Counted from the first letter of the stretch, positions 1-7,230 are shown. The stretch is DNA of 8,251 nucleotides from Ignavibacteriales bacterium (GCA_020059785.1 JAGVBL010000031.1:1-8251), one strand, 5' to 3'. Program-made: numbers and translations. The notes: generated from the letters alone by a model not told the origin.

Positions 1-827
1 GAATATTTTGTCAGTTCGGCATCAATAGAACCAATTATTACTTTCGTTTTAACTTTTACAGGCATTTTTATTTCATCATCGGTTACCCACAATAGCATAG
101 TTCCTTCACTTTTAAATAATCCGCCTTCTTTAGCTAGCGGTTCAAGAATTAAACAGTCGAAAGTACCGGCGGCAACCGAAACCTGTTCTCTTCCATGAAA
201 CACAACATCGAGTGGATAAACTTTATCTTTGTAAAAATTTTGAAGATGGATTTTATCACTCGTCTTTAGGTTGGAGTAATCAAATGTACGTGCAAGATAG
301 AATGCAGAAACAATGTCATTCACATATTTAGGAATGTCGTATTGTCCTTCCGATGTTTTAGCTTTTCCTTTTCTCTGATCGAAGAATGCAGAGAAGTCGC
401 GTGAATATCCTCCTTCTCTTATATGCTGTTCAAATCGCCATGGAAAAATTCCTTCTACATCAATATATGTTTCATAACGGTCGCGTACTTTGTAGAATGG
501 ATCGAATGCGGGAACTGAATTAACTTTGAATACCACATTGTAAGTTTCTCTTCCGGCAAGCTTAGTAATTTTAGGAATTGAAAACTCGGCAACACCGGCT
601 GTAACAAATCCGTACTTTATATCAAAGGTTAAGACTTCTCCAACTTTGAAAGCTTTGTTTTCGATTACACGAAATTCTGATTTTTGAGCTGCAGTTTTTA
701 TTGAGACCAATAGAATTATAATTATCATGATCATGCTCTTACTCATGATCATGCTCATAATCCTGCTCATGCTCTTGCTCATAATCAACAATTTATACTC
801 TTTATTTTTTTGTCCGATTGATAACAT
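1..827 (-). CDS. DUF3108-family secreted protein, C-terminus cut by the window edge
   Basis: The frame stays open from an ATG at 825-827 to the left edge (275 complete codons), so only the last residues are missing. The domain is recognised from an N-terminal stretch around YGFVTAGVAEFSIPKI, a middle part with FDPFYKVRDRYETYID, and a C-terminal VKTKVIIGSIDAELTKY. These match the usual DUF3108 pattern (a beta-rich periplasmic or exported domain whose biochemical role is not established). A hydrophobic stretch at about residues 32-43, followed by KTAAQ, looks like a signal peptide cleaved near A47. Residues 15-35 are encoded by a hexamer repeat array (721-786), giving an abnormally long Met/Ser/Lys-rich n-region. 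I chose the ATG at 827 because an AGGAG lies 5 nt upstream and overlaps the stop of the glycosyltransferase gene; M28, inside the array, would give a more normal signal peptide and remains possible. It is the last visible gene of the envelope operon. The family call is secure, the start less so. Confidence 0.85.
   Translation of the reverse strand, partial: MLSIGQKNKEYKLLIMSKSMSRIMSMIMSKSMIMIIIILLVSIKTAAQKSEFRVIENKAFKVGEVLTFDIKYGFVTAGVAEFSIPKITKLAGRETYNVVFKVNSVPAFDPFYKVRDRYETYIDVEGIFPWRFEQHIREGGYSRDFSAFFDQRKGKAKTSEGQYDIPKYVNDIVSAFYLARTFDYSNLKTSDKIHLQNFYKDKVYPLDVVFHGREQVSVAAGTFDCLILEPLAKEGGLFKSEGTMLLWVTDDEIKMPVKVKTKVIIGSIDAELTKY
721..786 (-). repeat. GAGCAN hexanucleotide repeat array inside a coding region
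   Basis: Read on the minus strand, the interval divides into eleven consecutive hexamers: GAGCAT three times, GATCAT and GATTAT twice each, and GAGCAA, GAGCAG, GAGTAA and GATAAT once each. All begin with GA and keep A at position five. Because the unit is six bases the reading frame of the surrounding DUF3108 gene is kept, and it encodes alternating Met/Ile/Ser/Lys residues. A second, shorter array of the same kind lies at 7256-7285; the two share the 14-mer CAAGAGCATGAGCA. Confidence 0.85.
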
Positions 828-832
828 AAATT

Positions 833-837
833 CTCCT
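833..837 (-). promoter_or_regulatory. Shine-Dalgarno AGGAG for the DUF3108 gene
   Basis: AGGAG on the minus strand lies 5 nt before the ATG at 825-827 and overlaps the TAG stop of the upstream glycosyltransferase gene (836-838). It argues for the distal start upstream of the hexamer array and for translational coupling to the preceding gene. Confidence 0.6.
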
Positions 838-1867
838 AATCCCGTTTTGTCAGAAAAAGTTTTACCGTCTCAAACACTTCATCAATATTAATGCTGCTCA
901 TACAATTCAACTCCTCGCATTGTTTTCTGCTGCAGCTACTGCAATCAATAGTTGGTGAAAAAATTTTTTTTCTATTTGTATAAGGTCCCCATCGTTTATC
1001 TGAGCAAGAAACAATCTTGGGATAAAACCCTATTACATTTTTGCCAAGTGCCGCTGCAATGTGAATCGGTCCCGTAGAGTTTGCAATAAGTATTTCCGCT
1101 CTTTCAATCAATGCGATCATCTCCTTTAACTCGAATACTCCGGCTAAATTTTTTGTTTTCTCGTTTACAATAAGCGACTGACAAAGTTCCGTTTCATTAC
1201 TGCTTCCGGTGATTAGTATCTCAACATCCAATTCGTGTGTCATTTTACCGATCAATTTTTTCATACTTTCAAAAGGAAGATCAACGGAGCTTCCGCCGCT
1301 CCCCGGATGAAGAATTAAAATTTTTCTAGATATATCCACTTTTCTCGAAATTAATTCTGATTCAACCTTCGGTCTACTTTCATGAGAAGATTGTAGATTA
1401 AACTGAACATTAGACGGATTAACATTCTCATTTATTCCGAGAGCTTTAAGTAAACGCACGTTATATTCAAGTTCGTGATATTCGGAAATTTTTCGGTGGT
1501 CGTAAATCTTTTTATTAAACAGAAAAGAATACCATCTATAACCGGTACCGATTCTGTTTTTAATACCCGATAAAAATAAAATGAGCGCAATTCTAAGTGA
1601 CGGGTAGGCAACAATACAGGTGTCGAATTTACTCTTAAGTTTTTTAATGTTTCTTAGAATTTCAGGTCGACCGTTTTTCTCTTCGAGCGTAATTAATTCA
1701 TCAATATCCGGATTATTTTCTGCAAGCGGCAATGTATAATTACGTAGTAGAAATGCAATCTTAGATTCCGGGAATTTCTTTTTTAATATACTCACCAATG
1801 GCAAAGTTAATACAACATCGCCAATTCTATCGGTTCTAACAATTAATATATTTTTCGGATTATCCAT
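836..1867 (-). CDS. Glycosyltransferase family 9 (ADP-heptose:LPS heptosyltransferase type)
   Basis: The 343-residue protein has the two-Rossmann-fold GT-B layout of family 9, whose members add heptose or other sugars to the LPS core on the cytoplasmic face of the inner membrane. The N-terminus has ILIVRTDRIGDVVLTLPLV, where D17 in the GD pair aligns with the catalytic Asp of WaaC-like enzymes. The donor-binding half carries HPGSGG (187-192) and NSTGPIHIAAALG (from 263). A C-terminal cysteine cluster (C309, C312, C317, C322; C-x2-C-x4-C-x4-C) resembles the Cys pattern common in WaaF-like proteins. I preferred the ATG at 1867 to the TTG one codon earlier because AGGA sits 4 nt upstream of it but only 1 nt from the TTG. 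The gene begins 16 nt after the DNA glycosylase stop, and its own stop overlaps the next ribosome binding site. The exact sugar cannot be read from sequence; the heptosyltransferase name is by family only. Confidence 0.88.
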   Translation of the reverse strand: MDNPKNILIVRTDRIGDVVLTLPLVSILKKKFPESKIAFLLRNYTLPLAENNPDIDELITLEEKNGRPEILRNIKKLKSKFDTCIVAYPSLRIALILFLSGIKNRIGTGYRWYSFLFNKKIYDHRKISEYHELEYNVRLLKALGINENVNPSNVQFNLQSSHESRPKVESELISRKVDISRKILILHPGSGGSSVDLPFESMKKLIGKMTHELDVEILITGSSNETELCQSLIVNEKTKNLAGVFELKEMIALIERAEILIANSTGPIHIAAALGKNVIGFYPKIVSCSDKRWGPYTNRKKIFSPTIDCSSCSRKQCEELNCMSSINIDEVFETVKLFLTKRD

Positions 1868-1883
1868 CAAGTCCTACAGCAAT

Positions 1884-2495
1884 TTATCTCTTCGAGACAA
1901 ATTTATTTTCTTTAATGTAATAGCGCCACGGTAAATCTACAGATTTTTTAATCCCTATCCTTTGTGCAGTAACAATGTTATCCGGTGTAAGTTCTTTATT
2001 ACCAATTATAAAGATATAATCACCGGTCAGATCAGTTCCGTTATCGTTTCTATCTATATTAAATGCTTTACAGAATTTACCCGGACCGTTGCATAAATTT
2101 TTAATCTCATTTTCTTTTATACTTTTTTTACCGAACCGGTTTAGAATCATCTGTTCAATTCCATCTACGGGTTCAACCGCACGGATAAGAACCGCTTTTC
2201 CATCATTAATATTTCCTGTTACAACATTAGCACAAAAATGCATTCCGTAGGTAAAGTAAACATATAATTTACCGCCACCTTCAAACATAACCCGATTACG
2301 TTCTGTTTTACCTCTGAATGAATGCGCGGCTTCGTCAATATTACCGTCGTAAGCTTCCACTTCAACAATCTTTCCGCATAAATAAATATCATTGTTTTTC
2401 TTAACGATATACTTACCCAGTAGTTCTTTTGCAACTGTGTGAACATTGCGCTTATAAAATTTTAGGGGAAGTTTTTTATGGCCGGATAATTTCAT
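1884..2495 (-). CDS. mpg: DNA-3-methyladenine glycosylase (AAG/MPG type)
   Basis: This 203-residue protein belongs to the AAG/MPG family, which flips alkylated or deaminated purines (3-methyladenine, hypoxanthine) out of the helix and cuts the N-glycosidic bond to start base excision repair. The active-site residues of the human enzyme can be placed by eye: E47 in VEVEAY (catalytic, human E125), Y49 (Y127), H58 in AAH (H136), Y83 in YGMHF (the intercalating Y162), N90 (N169) and R105 in VLIRAVEP (R182). LCNGPGKFCKA is the conserved C-terminal family motif. Length is normal for a bacterial member with no N-terminal extension, so it looks complete and active. The ATG lies 4 nt after the stop of the TPR gene and has no evident Shine-Dalgarno, so it probably relies on translational coupling. 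A repair enzyme among envelope genes is probably incidental. Confidence 0.95.
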   Translation of the reverse strand: MKLSGHKKLPLKFYKRNVHTVAKELLGKYIVKKNNDIYLCGKIVEVEAYDGNIDEAAHSFRGKTERNRVMFEGGGKLYVYFTYGMHFCANVVTGNINDGKAVLIRAVEPVDGIEQMILNRFGKKSIKENEIKNLCNGPGKFCKAFNIDRNDNGTDLTGDYIFIIGNKELTPDNIVTAQRIGIKKSVDLPWRYYIKENKFVSKR

Positions 2496-2499
2496 TTAG

Positions 2500-3168
2500 T
2501 TAGACAAGTGTTATGCCGGATTCTTGATCTATCTTATTCTGAATTTCGGCAACCCTCAATACATAGTCATCGGCTTTATCAGGATTTTTCTTAATCAACT
2601 CCTTATAAACATTAAGCGCATCCTGAAATTTATTCTGAGAGAGATAAATTTCTGCAAGAGTTTCAGAAACAATTTTTTCACCCTTAAATTCTTCTATCTC
2701 GGTTTTAACCGGCGAATCTTCGTCAGCTTTATAATTTATTTTTGCTCCTGTTAACTTCTGTGCAAGCACTTCCAGTTGATCTTCGAGTTTAGGCTCTTCA
2801 CCAACAGGTTCGTCAAAATCTATTTTCTTTGTTATGGGAAGTGAATTTCTCTCTTTAATAATACTGCTGATTTTGTCCATATAGAAATCGAGGACACTAT
2901 CCGATTGAATAATTCCGGCTCCTTTTCTAACTAACGATCTTGCTTCTTTCTCGTTACCGGAATAAGCGTGAGCTAATGCCAGAATAAAAATAGCGGAAGG
3001 ATAATCGGGGTAATTACTTAAACCGTTTTCCAGTATGGAAACAGCTTCAAAAATATTTCCCTGGTCGATTATATTTGATGCAACTCTTGCAAACAGAGGC
3101 GAGCTGCTGTTGAACTCGTAGATCAGTTTAATTTTTTCTTCGGTTAAATTCTTTTCTAATGAATTCAC
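2500..3168 (-). CDS. Tetratricopeptide-repeat protein, function unknown
   Basis: The 222-residue protein has no signal peptide or membrane segment, so it is probably cytoplasmic. Two TPR-like helical pairs occupy about residues 22-90 (ending in IFEAVSILENGLSNYP and NEKEARSLVRKG). An acidic, low-structure linker covers about 110-165. A third, clearer TPR lies at about 167-200 (LAEIYLSQNKFQDALNVYKELIKKNP). TPRs mediate protein-protein contacts; no catalytic motif is visible. The start codon is GTG: there is no ATG before residue 97, and the GTG follows the TAA of the glycosyltransferase gene with no base between them. This arrangement suggests termination-reinitiation and production in a fixed ratio to the membrane glycosyltransferase, so a role as its partner or scaffold is a reasonable inference but untested. 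Confidence 0.85.
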   Translation of the reverse strand: MNSLEKNLTEEKIKLIYEFNSSSPLFARVASNIIDQGNIFEAVSILENGLSNYPDYPSAIFILALAHAYSGNEKEARSLVRKGAGIIQSDSVLDFYMDKISSIIKERNSLPITKKIDFDEPVGEEPKLEDQLEVLAQKLTGAKINYKADEDSPVKTEIEEFKGEKIVSETLAEIYLSQNKFQDALNVYKELIKKNPDKADDYVLRVAEIQNKIDQESGITLV

Positions 3169-4635
3169 TTAACTTGACTGCTTCTTTAAAAATGTTTGTC
3201 TTAATGACAAAATTGAAACGCTTGCAAATCCGAAAAAGAACATCAGCTGAAACGGAAGAGATGCTAATTCGAAAAAGTAAATTGATGCAAACACACCGAT
3301 AAGACAGTAAATTGCCATTAATAATTCAACATATGTAGATGCCTGAACTTTCATTCCTTTCATGTATTTGTTTTTTGCAGTATCATCTTTTTTATCAACC
3401 ACCTTAAATTTTGGTGTTCTTACAAATTCACTTTTACGGCTCAATAATCCTTCAATAACAGCACGTGTGTTGTTGATTGCAAGTCCCATTGTTCCTGCCA
3501 TAAAAAGGGGAAAGAGGGCAATCTTTTTACGCCAGTTAGGATAGACATCTTTTTGTGAGTAAGTATAAAAAATAAATGATCCGATGAATGCAATAATAAA
3601 TATTGCCATGAAGTTGAAAAAATTCCAGTATGGACCGGCATTCTTTATAAATATTAACGGAACATTCAGTATTGCAACAAGAAGAATGAACGGAAATACT
3701 ATATTGTTTGTAAGGTGAAAAGTAGAATGAAGTTTTAATTTCAATGGGATTTTTGACCGCCATACAAGTGGAATTATTTTTTTTGCGGTTTCGATATAAC
3801 CTTTAGTCCATCTGAACTGCTGTGCTTTAAGTGCGTTCATCTCTAATGGTAATTCCGCCGGAGTAGTAAAATCTCTCAGGTAAACAAACTTCCATCCTTT
3901 TAATTGAGCGCGGTAACTTAGATCTAAATCTTCTGTTAAAGTATCGGCTTTCCAGTTTCCGGCGTCTTCAATACATTCTTTTCTCCACACACCTCCGGTA
4001 CCGTTAAAAGTGATAAAGAAACCGGCTTTATTACGAACAGTCTGCTCAATTACAAAATGACCATCGAGTGCAAGAGCTTGAATTCTTGTAAGAATAGAAT
4101 AATCTTCGTTGAGATGTTCCCATCGTGTCTGAACTAATCCGACTTTACCGTCAGTAAAATATTTCAGTGTGTTAATAAGAAAATCACTTTTGGGAATAAA
4201 GTCCGCATCAAAAATTGCAATAAATTTGCCTTTGGCAGTCTTAAGACCTTCTTTAAGAGCGCCAGCTTTATAACCCTCTCGGTTAGGACGGCGGATATGT
4301 TTAATATCAAAACCTAGGTCCTGTTTTTCTTTAACAATTTTAGAAACCACGTCAACAGTTTCATCTGTAGAATCATCAAGTACCTGAATCTCAAGCTTTT
4401 CTTTCGGATATTCAATTTCGCAAACCGCATTTATTAATCTTTCAACAACATATAGTTCGTTATACATTGGAAGCTGAATTGTAACAATGTCTTCTTCGTG
4501 TTCACTTTTAGAACGGGGATTATTCATTCTATATTTATAGTGAAGGTACATCATCACGAATCCATGGCTGCTGAAAAAGAGAAGTACCAGCATAGAAGAG
4601 ATGTAAGCAAAGAGGACTATTTCATCAAAGGCCAT
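3169..4635 (-). CDS. Processive membrane glycosyltransferase family 2, CslA/cellulose-synthase-like
   Basis: The 488-residue protein has an N-terminal membrane helix (about residues 6-30), a cytoplasmic GT2 catalytic domain, and about five C-terminal hydrophobic segments between residues 305 and 480. All signatures of processive GT2 enzymes are present: LDDSTD (D87, D88), FDADF (D143, D145, the metal-binding DxD), TED (D236, catalytic base) and QQFRW (272-276, the QxxRW that grips the acceptor chain). Phrases such as QLPMYNE, GYKAGALKEG and FNGTGGVWR are those of plant CslA/CslC mannan and glucan synthases and their bacterial relatives rather than BcsA, and no PilZ domain is present. It should polymerise a beta-linked polysaccharide from nucleotide sugar and extrude it across the inner membrane; the sugar is unknown. 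I chose the ATG at 4635 because GGA lies 7 nt before it; a GTG at 4647 would add MEFK. The gene is 40 nt after lptE and abuts the TPR gene. Confidence 0.9.
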   Translation of the reverse strand: MAFDEIVLFAYISSMLVLLFFSSHGFVMMYLHYKYRMNNPRSKSEHEEDIVTIQLPMYNELYVVERLINAVCEIEYPKEKLEIQVLDDSTDETVDVVSKIVKEKQDLGFDIKHIRRPNREGYKAGALKEGLKTAKGKFIAIFDADFIPKSDFLINTLKYFTDGKVGLVQTRWEHLNEDYSILTRIQALALDGHFVIEQTVRNKAGFFITFNGTGGVWRKECIEDAGNWKADTLTEDLDLSYRAQLKGWKFVYLRDFTTPAELPLEMNALKAQQFRWTKGYIETAKKIIPLVWRSKIPLKLKLHSTFHLTNNIVFPFILLVAILNVPLIFIKNAGPYWNFFNFMAIFIIAFIGSFIFYTYSQKDVYPNWRKKIALFPLFMAGTMGLAINNTRAVIEGLLSRKSEFVRTPKFKVVDKKDDTAKNKYMKGMKVQASTYVELLMAIYCLIGVFASIYFFELASLPFQLMFFFGFASVSILSLRQTFLKKQSS

Positions 4636-4675
4636 TTTAAATTCCACAAGTTAATATTCATTTTTAATGGTTTAG

Positions 4676-5215
4676 TTACCAGTTTGAAACAACCCCCAAT
4701 AAAATATCTTCTGTAATTCTATCAATTGCAGTTTCTATCGCCTTTCTTCTTACGGTTATAATATCTACTTCATCGTTAACAGGATAATCTCCGTAATTAG
4801 AAAAGTTTCGCTCGAAAATAATTTGACGTTTTATCAAATCCCTGTAAACTGCTTTAACAGTAATTGTAATTCTTCTTGATGTAATATTTTCTCCAACTTT
4901 ATCTGCTCCGGATAAGACAGCAGGTGCATCGGCAAGTGATACTATAGTCCCTTCAATAATGGAATCGGATTTTAATTTATCGCCTACAGTTAAAGTATTG
5001 TCATCAATAAATTTTCTGGTAAGTCCATTTGTTAATCTCTCGCTCAAGTCGAATTCTCCCGAGCCGCTTCTATCAATAAACAGTGGTATAGAAATGGTTT
5101 TAAGATGCGGAGGAACCGAAGCACCGGTAAAAGAATAACTACACCCAAATAAATTAATAAGGCAGATACTAATTGAAAAAAGTATGAATACTCTATTAAC
5201 TCTATTCAATTCCAT
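4676..5215 (-). CDS. lptE: LptE-family LPS-assembly lipoprotein
   Basis: The 179-residue protein begins with a lipoprotein signal peptide: basic residues R5 and R8, a hydrophobic core, and lipobox L-F-G-C with the lipidated cysteine at C25. The mature part has the LptE-like fold pattern. YSFTGASVPPHLKTISIPLF matches the start seen in Bacteroidota LptE proteins, followed by a RLTNGLTRKF helix, alternating beta-strands (DSIIEGTIVSL, RRITITVKAVYRD) and a C-terminal helix. LptE is the outer-membrane lipoprotein that plugs and assists LptD when it inserts LPS into the outer leaflet. Its ATG lies inside the end of the sigma-54 activator gene (14-nt overlap), indicating tight co-translation. The family is divergent between phyla, so the call rests on the signal peptide, size, N-terminal motif and the miaB/activator/lptE gene order together. 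Confidence 0.85.
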   Translation of the reverse strand: MELNRVNRVFILFSISICLINLFGCSYSFTGASVPPHLKTISIPLFIDRSGSGEFDLSERLTNGLTRKFIDDNTLTVGDKLKSDSIIEGTIVSLADAPAVLSGADKVGENITSRRITITVKAVYRDLIKRQIIFERNFSNYGDYPVNDEVDIITVRRKAIETAIDRITEDILLGVVSNW

Positions 5216-6308
5216 ATTCCTTCAGTTTTCTGTACAATGTCCGTTCACTTATATTTAATAGTTTTGCTGCCTTTCTTCTGTTGTATTGAGTATGTTTTAA
5301 TGCATTAGTTATTGCTTGTTTCTCCAATTGATCAAGAGGAATTATTTCGCTCTCATTTTCGTAAGGATTCTGACCAGAAATTTCGGATTCGTTTCTGAGA
5401 GCAAGTTGCTTTAGGTCGATTAAATCTTTTTTGATTTCTATTAATGCTCTATAAATCATTTCTCTATCTAGCAGATCGGGAGGACGGTTTATATGAACAG
5501 GCAGATTTCTTAACTCTTCATCCGGTAAGGCGGTTGATAGCAAAGGGATAAATGAATCAACATCTAATAAACCTGTTTTACTTAATGCAACAGCCGACTC
5601 AATAACATTTTTCAATTCCCTTATATTACCTGGCCAGTCGTAGTTGATTAATAACTCTGTTGCATCCTTGGTAAGCTTAGGTTCTGGTATCTTGTTCAAT
5701 TGAGAATAGTTTTTAAGAAAATGATTGGATAGCTCTAATATATCGCCGCGTCTTTTCCGCAATGGAGGAATATTTAATGTAACGGCTTTAAGCCGGAAGT
5801 AAAGATCGTTTCGGAATTTTTTTGAATCAACTTCTTTTTCCAGATCTTTATTTGTAGCGGCAATAATTCTAACGTCAACTTTAGTAACCGATTCGCTTCC
5901 GATTCTCATAAATTCTTTTGTCTCAAGAACACGTAAAAGTTTTACCTGAGTGGTAAGAGCCATCTCTGCAATTTCATCAAGGAATAGGGTTCCGCCGTCG
6001 GCAATTTCGAAATAACCTTTTCGGTCGTCGATCGCTCCTGTAAATGAACCTTTTTTATGACCGAACAATTCGCTCTCCAATAGACTTTCCGGAATTGCAC
6101 CGCAATTAACACTCACCAATTCGTTATCGGATCTCTTACTATAATAATGAAGAGCACGTGCAAAAACTTCTTTGCCAACACCGCTTTCGCCGGTTATTAA
6201 AACGGAAATATCCGATTGAGCGACCTGCATAGTAATATCTATAAGATCGCGGATCTCTTTCGATTTACCGATTATTCCGAATTTTTTCTGAAAGTCTTCG
6301 TTGCTCAT
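5202..6308 (-). CDS. Sigma-54-dependent transcriptional activator lacking an N-terminal sensor domain
   Basis: This 368-residue bacterial enhancer-binding protein starts almost directly with its AAA+ domain. Visible motifs are Walker A GESGVGKE (40-47), the sigma-54 contact loop GSFTGA (87-92, a conservative variant of GAFTGA), Walker B LFLDE (108-112), sensor I IIAATN (148-153), Arg-finger positions R166 and R172, and sensor II in WPGNIREL (225-232). A linker of about 75 residues (LLDREMIYRALIEIKKDL and a charged stretch) leads to a Fis-type helix-turn-helix at about 343-364 (RRKAAKLLNISERTLYRKL). Like PspF it has no receiver, GAF or PAS domain, so activity must be set by expression or a partner protein. 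The ATG at 6308 is the first possible start after an in-frame TAA; no well-spaced Shine-Dalgarno is visible. It overlaps lptE by 14 nt, and the 237-nt gap upstream probably holds the operon promoter. Confidence 0.93.
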   Translation of the reverse strand: MSNEDFQKKFGIIGKSKEIRDLIDITMQVAQSDISVLITGESGVGKEVFARALHYYSKRSDNELVSVNCGAIPESLLESELFGHKKGSFTGAIDDRKGYFEIADGGTLFLDEIAEMALTTQVKLLRVLETKEFMRIGSESVTKVDVRIIAATNKDLEKEVDSKKFRNDLYFRLKAVTLNIPPLRKRRGDILELSNHFLKNYSQLNKIPEPKLTKDATELLINYDWPGNIRELKNVIESAVALSKTGLLDVDSFIPLLSTALPDEELRNLPVHINRPPDLLDREMIYRALIEIKKDLIDLKQLALRNESEISGQNPYENESEIIPLDQLEKQAITNALKHTQYNRRKAAKLLNISERTLYRKLKEYGIE

Positions 6309-6478
6309 AAATTAATTAAAAATTATCCCTTTAAAAATAAGAAATGTTTTGCTACTAAGAAGAACATTTGGAAGAGAATCGTTGTGCAAAATGGTTTTGC
6401 TTCATAATAAAATGGCTGCTGACAAAGTAAAAATCTATTAATAAATCTAAATATTACTACACATTTTAAATTAATTTT

Positions 6479-6496
6479 TCTCTGCGTTCTCTGCGT
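6479..6496. repeat. Perfect 9-bp tandem duplication TCTCTGCGT in the intergenic gap
   Basis: TCTCTGCGT occurs twice back to back (6479-6487 and 6488-6496) in the 237-nt gap between the SPOR gene and the sigma-54 activator gene. It is followed by TTAATCTTTATCGG on the plus strand. It is the most GC-rich patch of an otherwise very AT-rich gap. From memory, CTCTGCGTTCTCTGCG-like strings recur in intergenic DNA of many unrelated environmental bacteria, but I cannot search this here. The rest of the gap shows a small perfect inverted repeat (6386-6400) and no convincing promoter or terminator. Confidence 0.6.
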
Positions 6497-6545
6497 GTTA
6501 ATCTTTATCGGTTTTGTTCTTGCCGCAATCGAGAAATCATTCCAA

Positions 6546-7229
6546 TTATTTTGAGATGTTAGTAACTCTTCCGTTTATATTATATTTTTTTGAAAGATAA
6601 TCCAGAACCGATTTAGTCTCTTCTTCTTTTACAAATCTTCCTACATTAACAACATTTAAGATACTTCCGCCAACTTCTTTCGTGGTTATCTCCGAAAAGT
6701 AACCATCGGACTGCACCTGTTCCTGAAGTTTTTTGGCATTATCCAGATTAAGAAATGCACCGGCTTGAATTGTAAAGTTATAATTGCTCAAATCGGAGTT
6801 TACTTCGGGAGTTATTTGAACTATTTCTTCGGTATCTGGAATGTTGCGATCGGCTGATTTGTTATAAGGTGAATAGGGGAATTCGTTTTTTAATTTGGTT
6901 AGATATGACTCGGCTTTCTTATAATAACCTAATGAATAGTAATAAGAAAATATTCTGTAAAGAGAAGCATCGGCATACTTACTTTTAGGATATTTTTCAT
7001 AAAGGATTGAATACTTTTTTAATGCTTCTTCTCCATTCGTAGTTAAGACGGCATCAAGAAAAATTACTGAAGGGTCATTAGGATTTTTTGATTTGAGTTC
7101 TTTAAGAAAATTTGATGCAGATTTGAGATCGCCGGAATCAATTTGACGGAGTGCAGATGTAATATCAGCTTCCTGTGCAAGGATTGAGATATTAATCATG
7201 ATAAATAGTAAAGATAAAATCGATCTCAA
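6546..7229 (-). CDS. Secreted TPR-like protein with C-terminal SPOR domain
   Basis: The 227-residue protein has an N-terminal signal peptide (hydrophobic residues 4-17, likely cleavage after A18 in ILAQE). A helical TPR-like region of the YbgF/CpoB or BamD kind follows at about 22-120, with GDLKSASNFLKELKSKNP and GYYKKAESYLTKLKNEFPYSPY. A short Pro/Thr/Glu-rich linker precedes a C-terminal SPOR domain at about 150-225 (NFTIQAGAFLNLDNAKKLQEQV through VVNVGRFVKEEET). SPOR domains bind denuded glycan strands of septal peptidoglycan, so a periplasmic role at the cell wall or division site is likely; the specific process is unknown. The start is TTG: an in-frame TAG lies 12 nt upstream, a GAGGG is spaced 5 nt from the TTG, and the next in-frame ATG (codon 11) would destroy the signal peptide. 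It lies 68 nt after miaB and 237 nt before the sigma-54 activator gene. Confidence 0.88.
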   Translation of the reverse strand: MRSILSLLFIMINISILAQEADITSALRQIDSGDLKSASNFLKELKSKNPNDPSVIFLDAVLTTNGEEALKKYSILYEKYPKSKYADASLYRIFSYYYSLGYYKKAESYLTKLKNEFPYSPYNKSADRNIPDTEEIVQITPEVNSDLSNYNFTIQAGAFLNLDNAKKLQEQVQSDGYFSEITTKEVGGSILNVVNVGRFVKEEETKSVLDYLSKKYNINGRVTNISK

Positions 7230-7230
7230 A

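Noticed and set aside
721..786. Hexamer array considered as a CRISPR or phage attachment site
   Set aside because: Units are contiguous six-mers with no spacers, and there are no cas, integrase or tRNA genes nearby.
2219..2446. Minus-strand overlapping frame within the DNA glycosylase gene
   Set aside because: It is another frame of a gene whose own frame carries all the family's active-site residues.
1884..2495. DNA glycosylase as evidence for a DNA-modification or defence island
   Set aside because: No restriction, methylase, nuclease or phage gene is present; the enzyme is a normal-length housekeeping repair protein inside an envelope operon.
2524..2754. Plus-strand open frame of about 76 codons within the TPR gene
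   Set aside because: It is antisense to a well-supported TPR coding region and its Ile/Phe/Asn-rich product is typical of a reverse-strand shadow in AT-rich DNA.
6386..6400. Perfect inverted repeat GCAAAA-TGG-TTTTGC that could be a terminator or operator
   Set aside because: The stem is 6 bp and mostly A-T, no T-run follows on either strand, and such short palindromes are expected by chance in AT-rich DNA.
6309..6545. Search for a sigma-54 -24/-12 promoter (GG-N10-GC) or a Bacteroidota TTTG/TAnnTTTG promoter ahead of the activator gene
   Set aside because: The GG and GC pairs I found have the wrong spacing (about 14 nt), and no well-placed pair matching the Bacteroidota consensus was seen.
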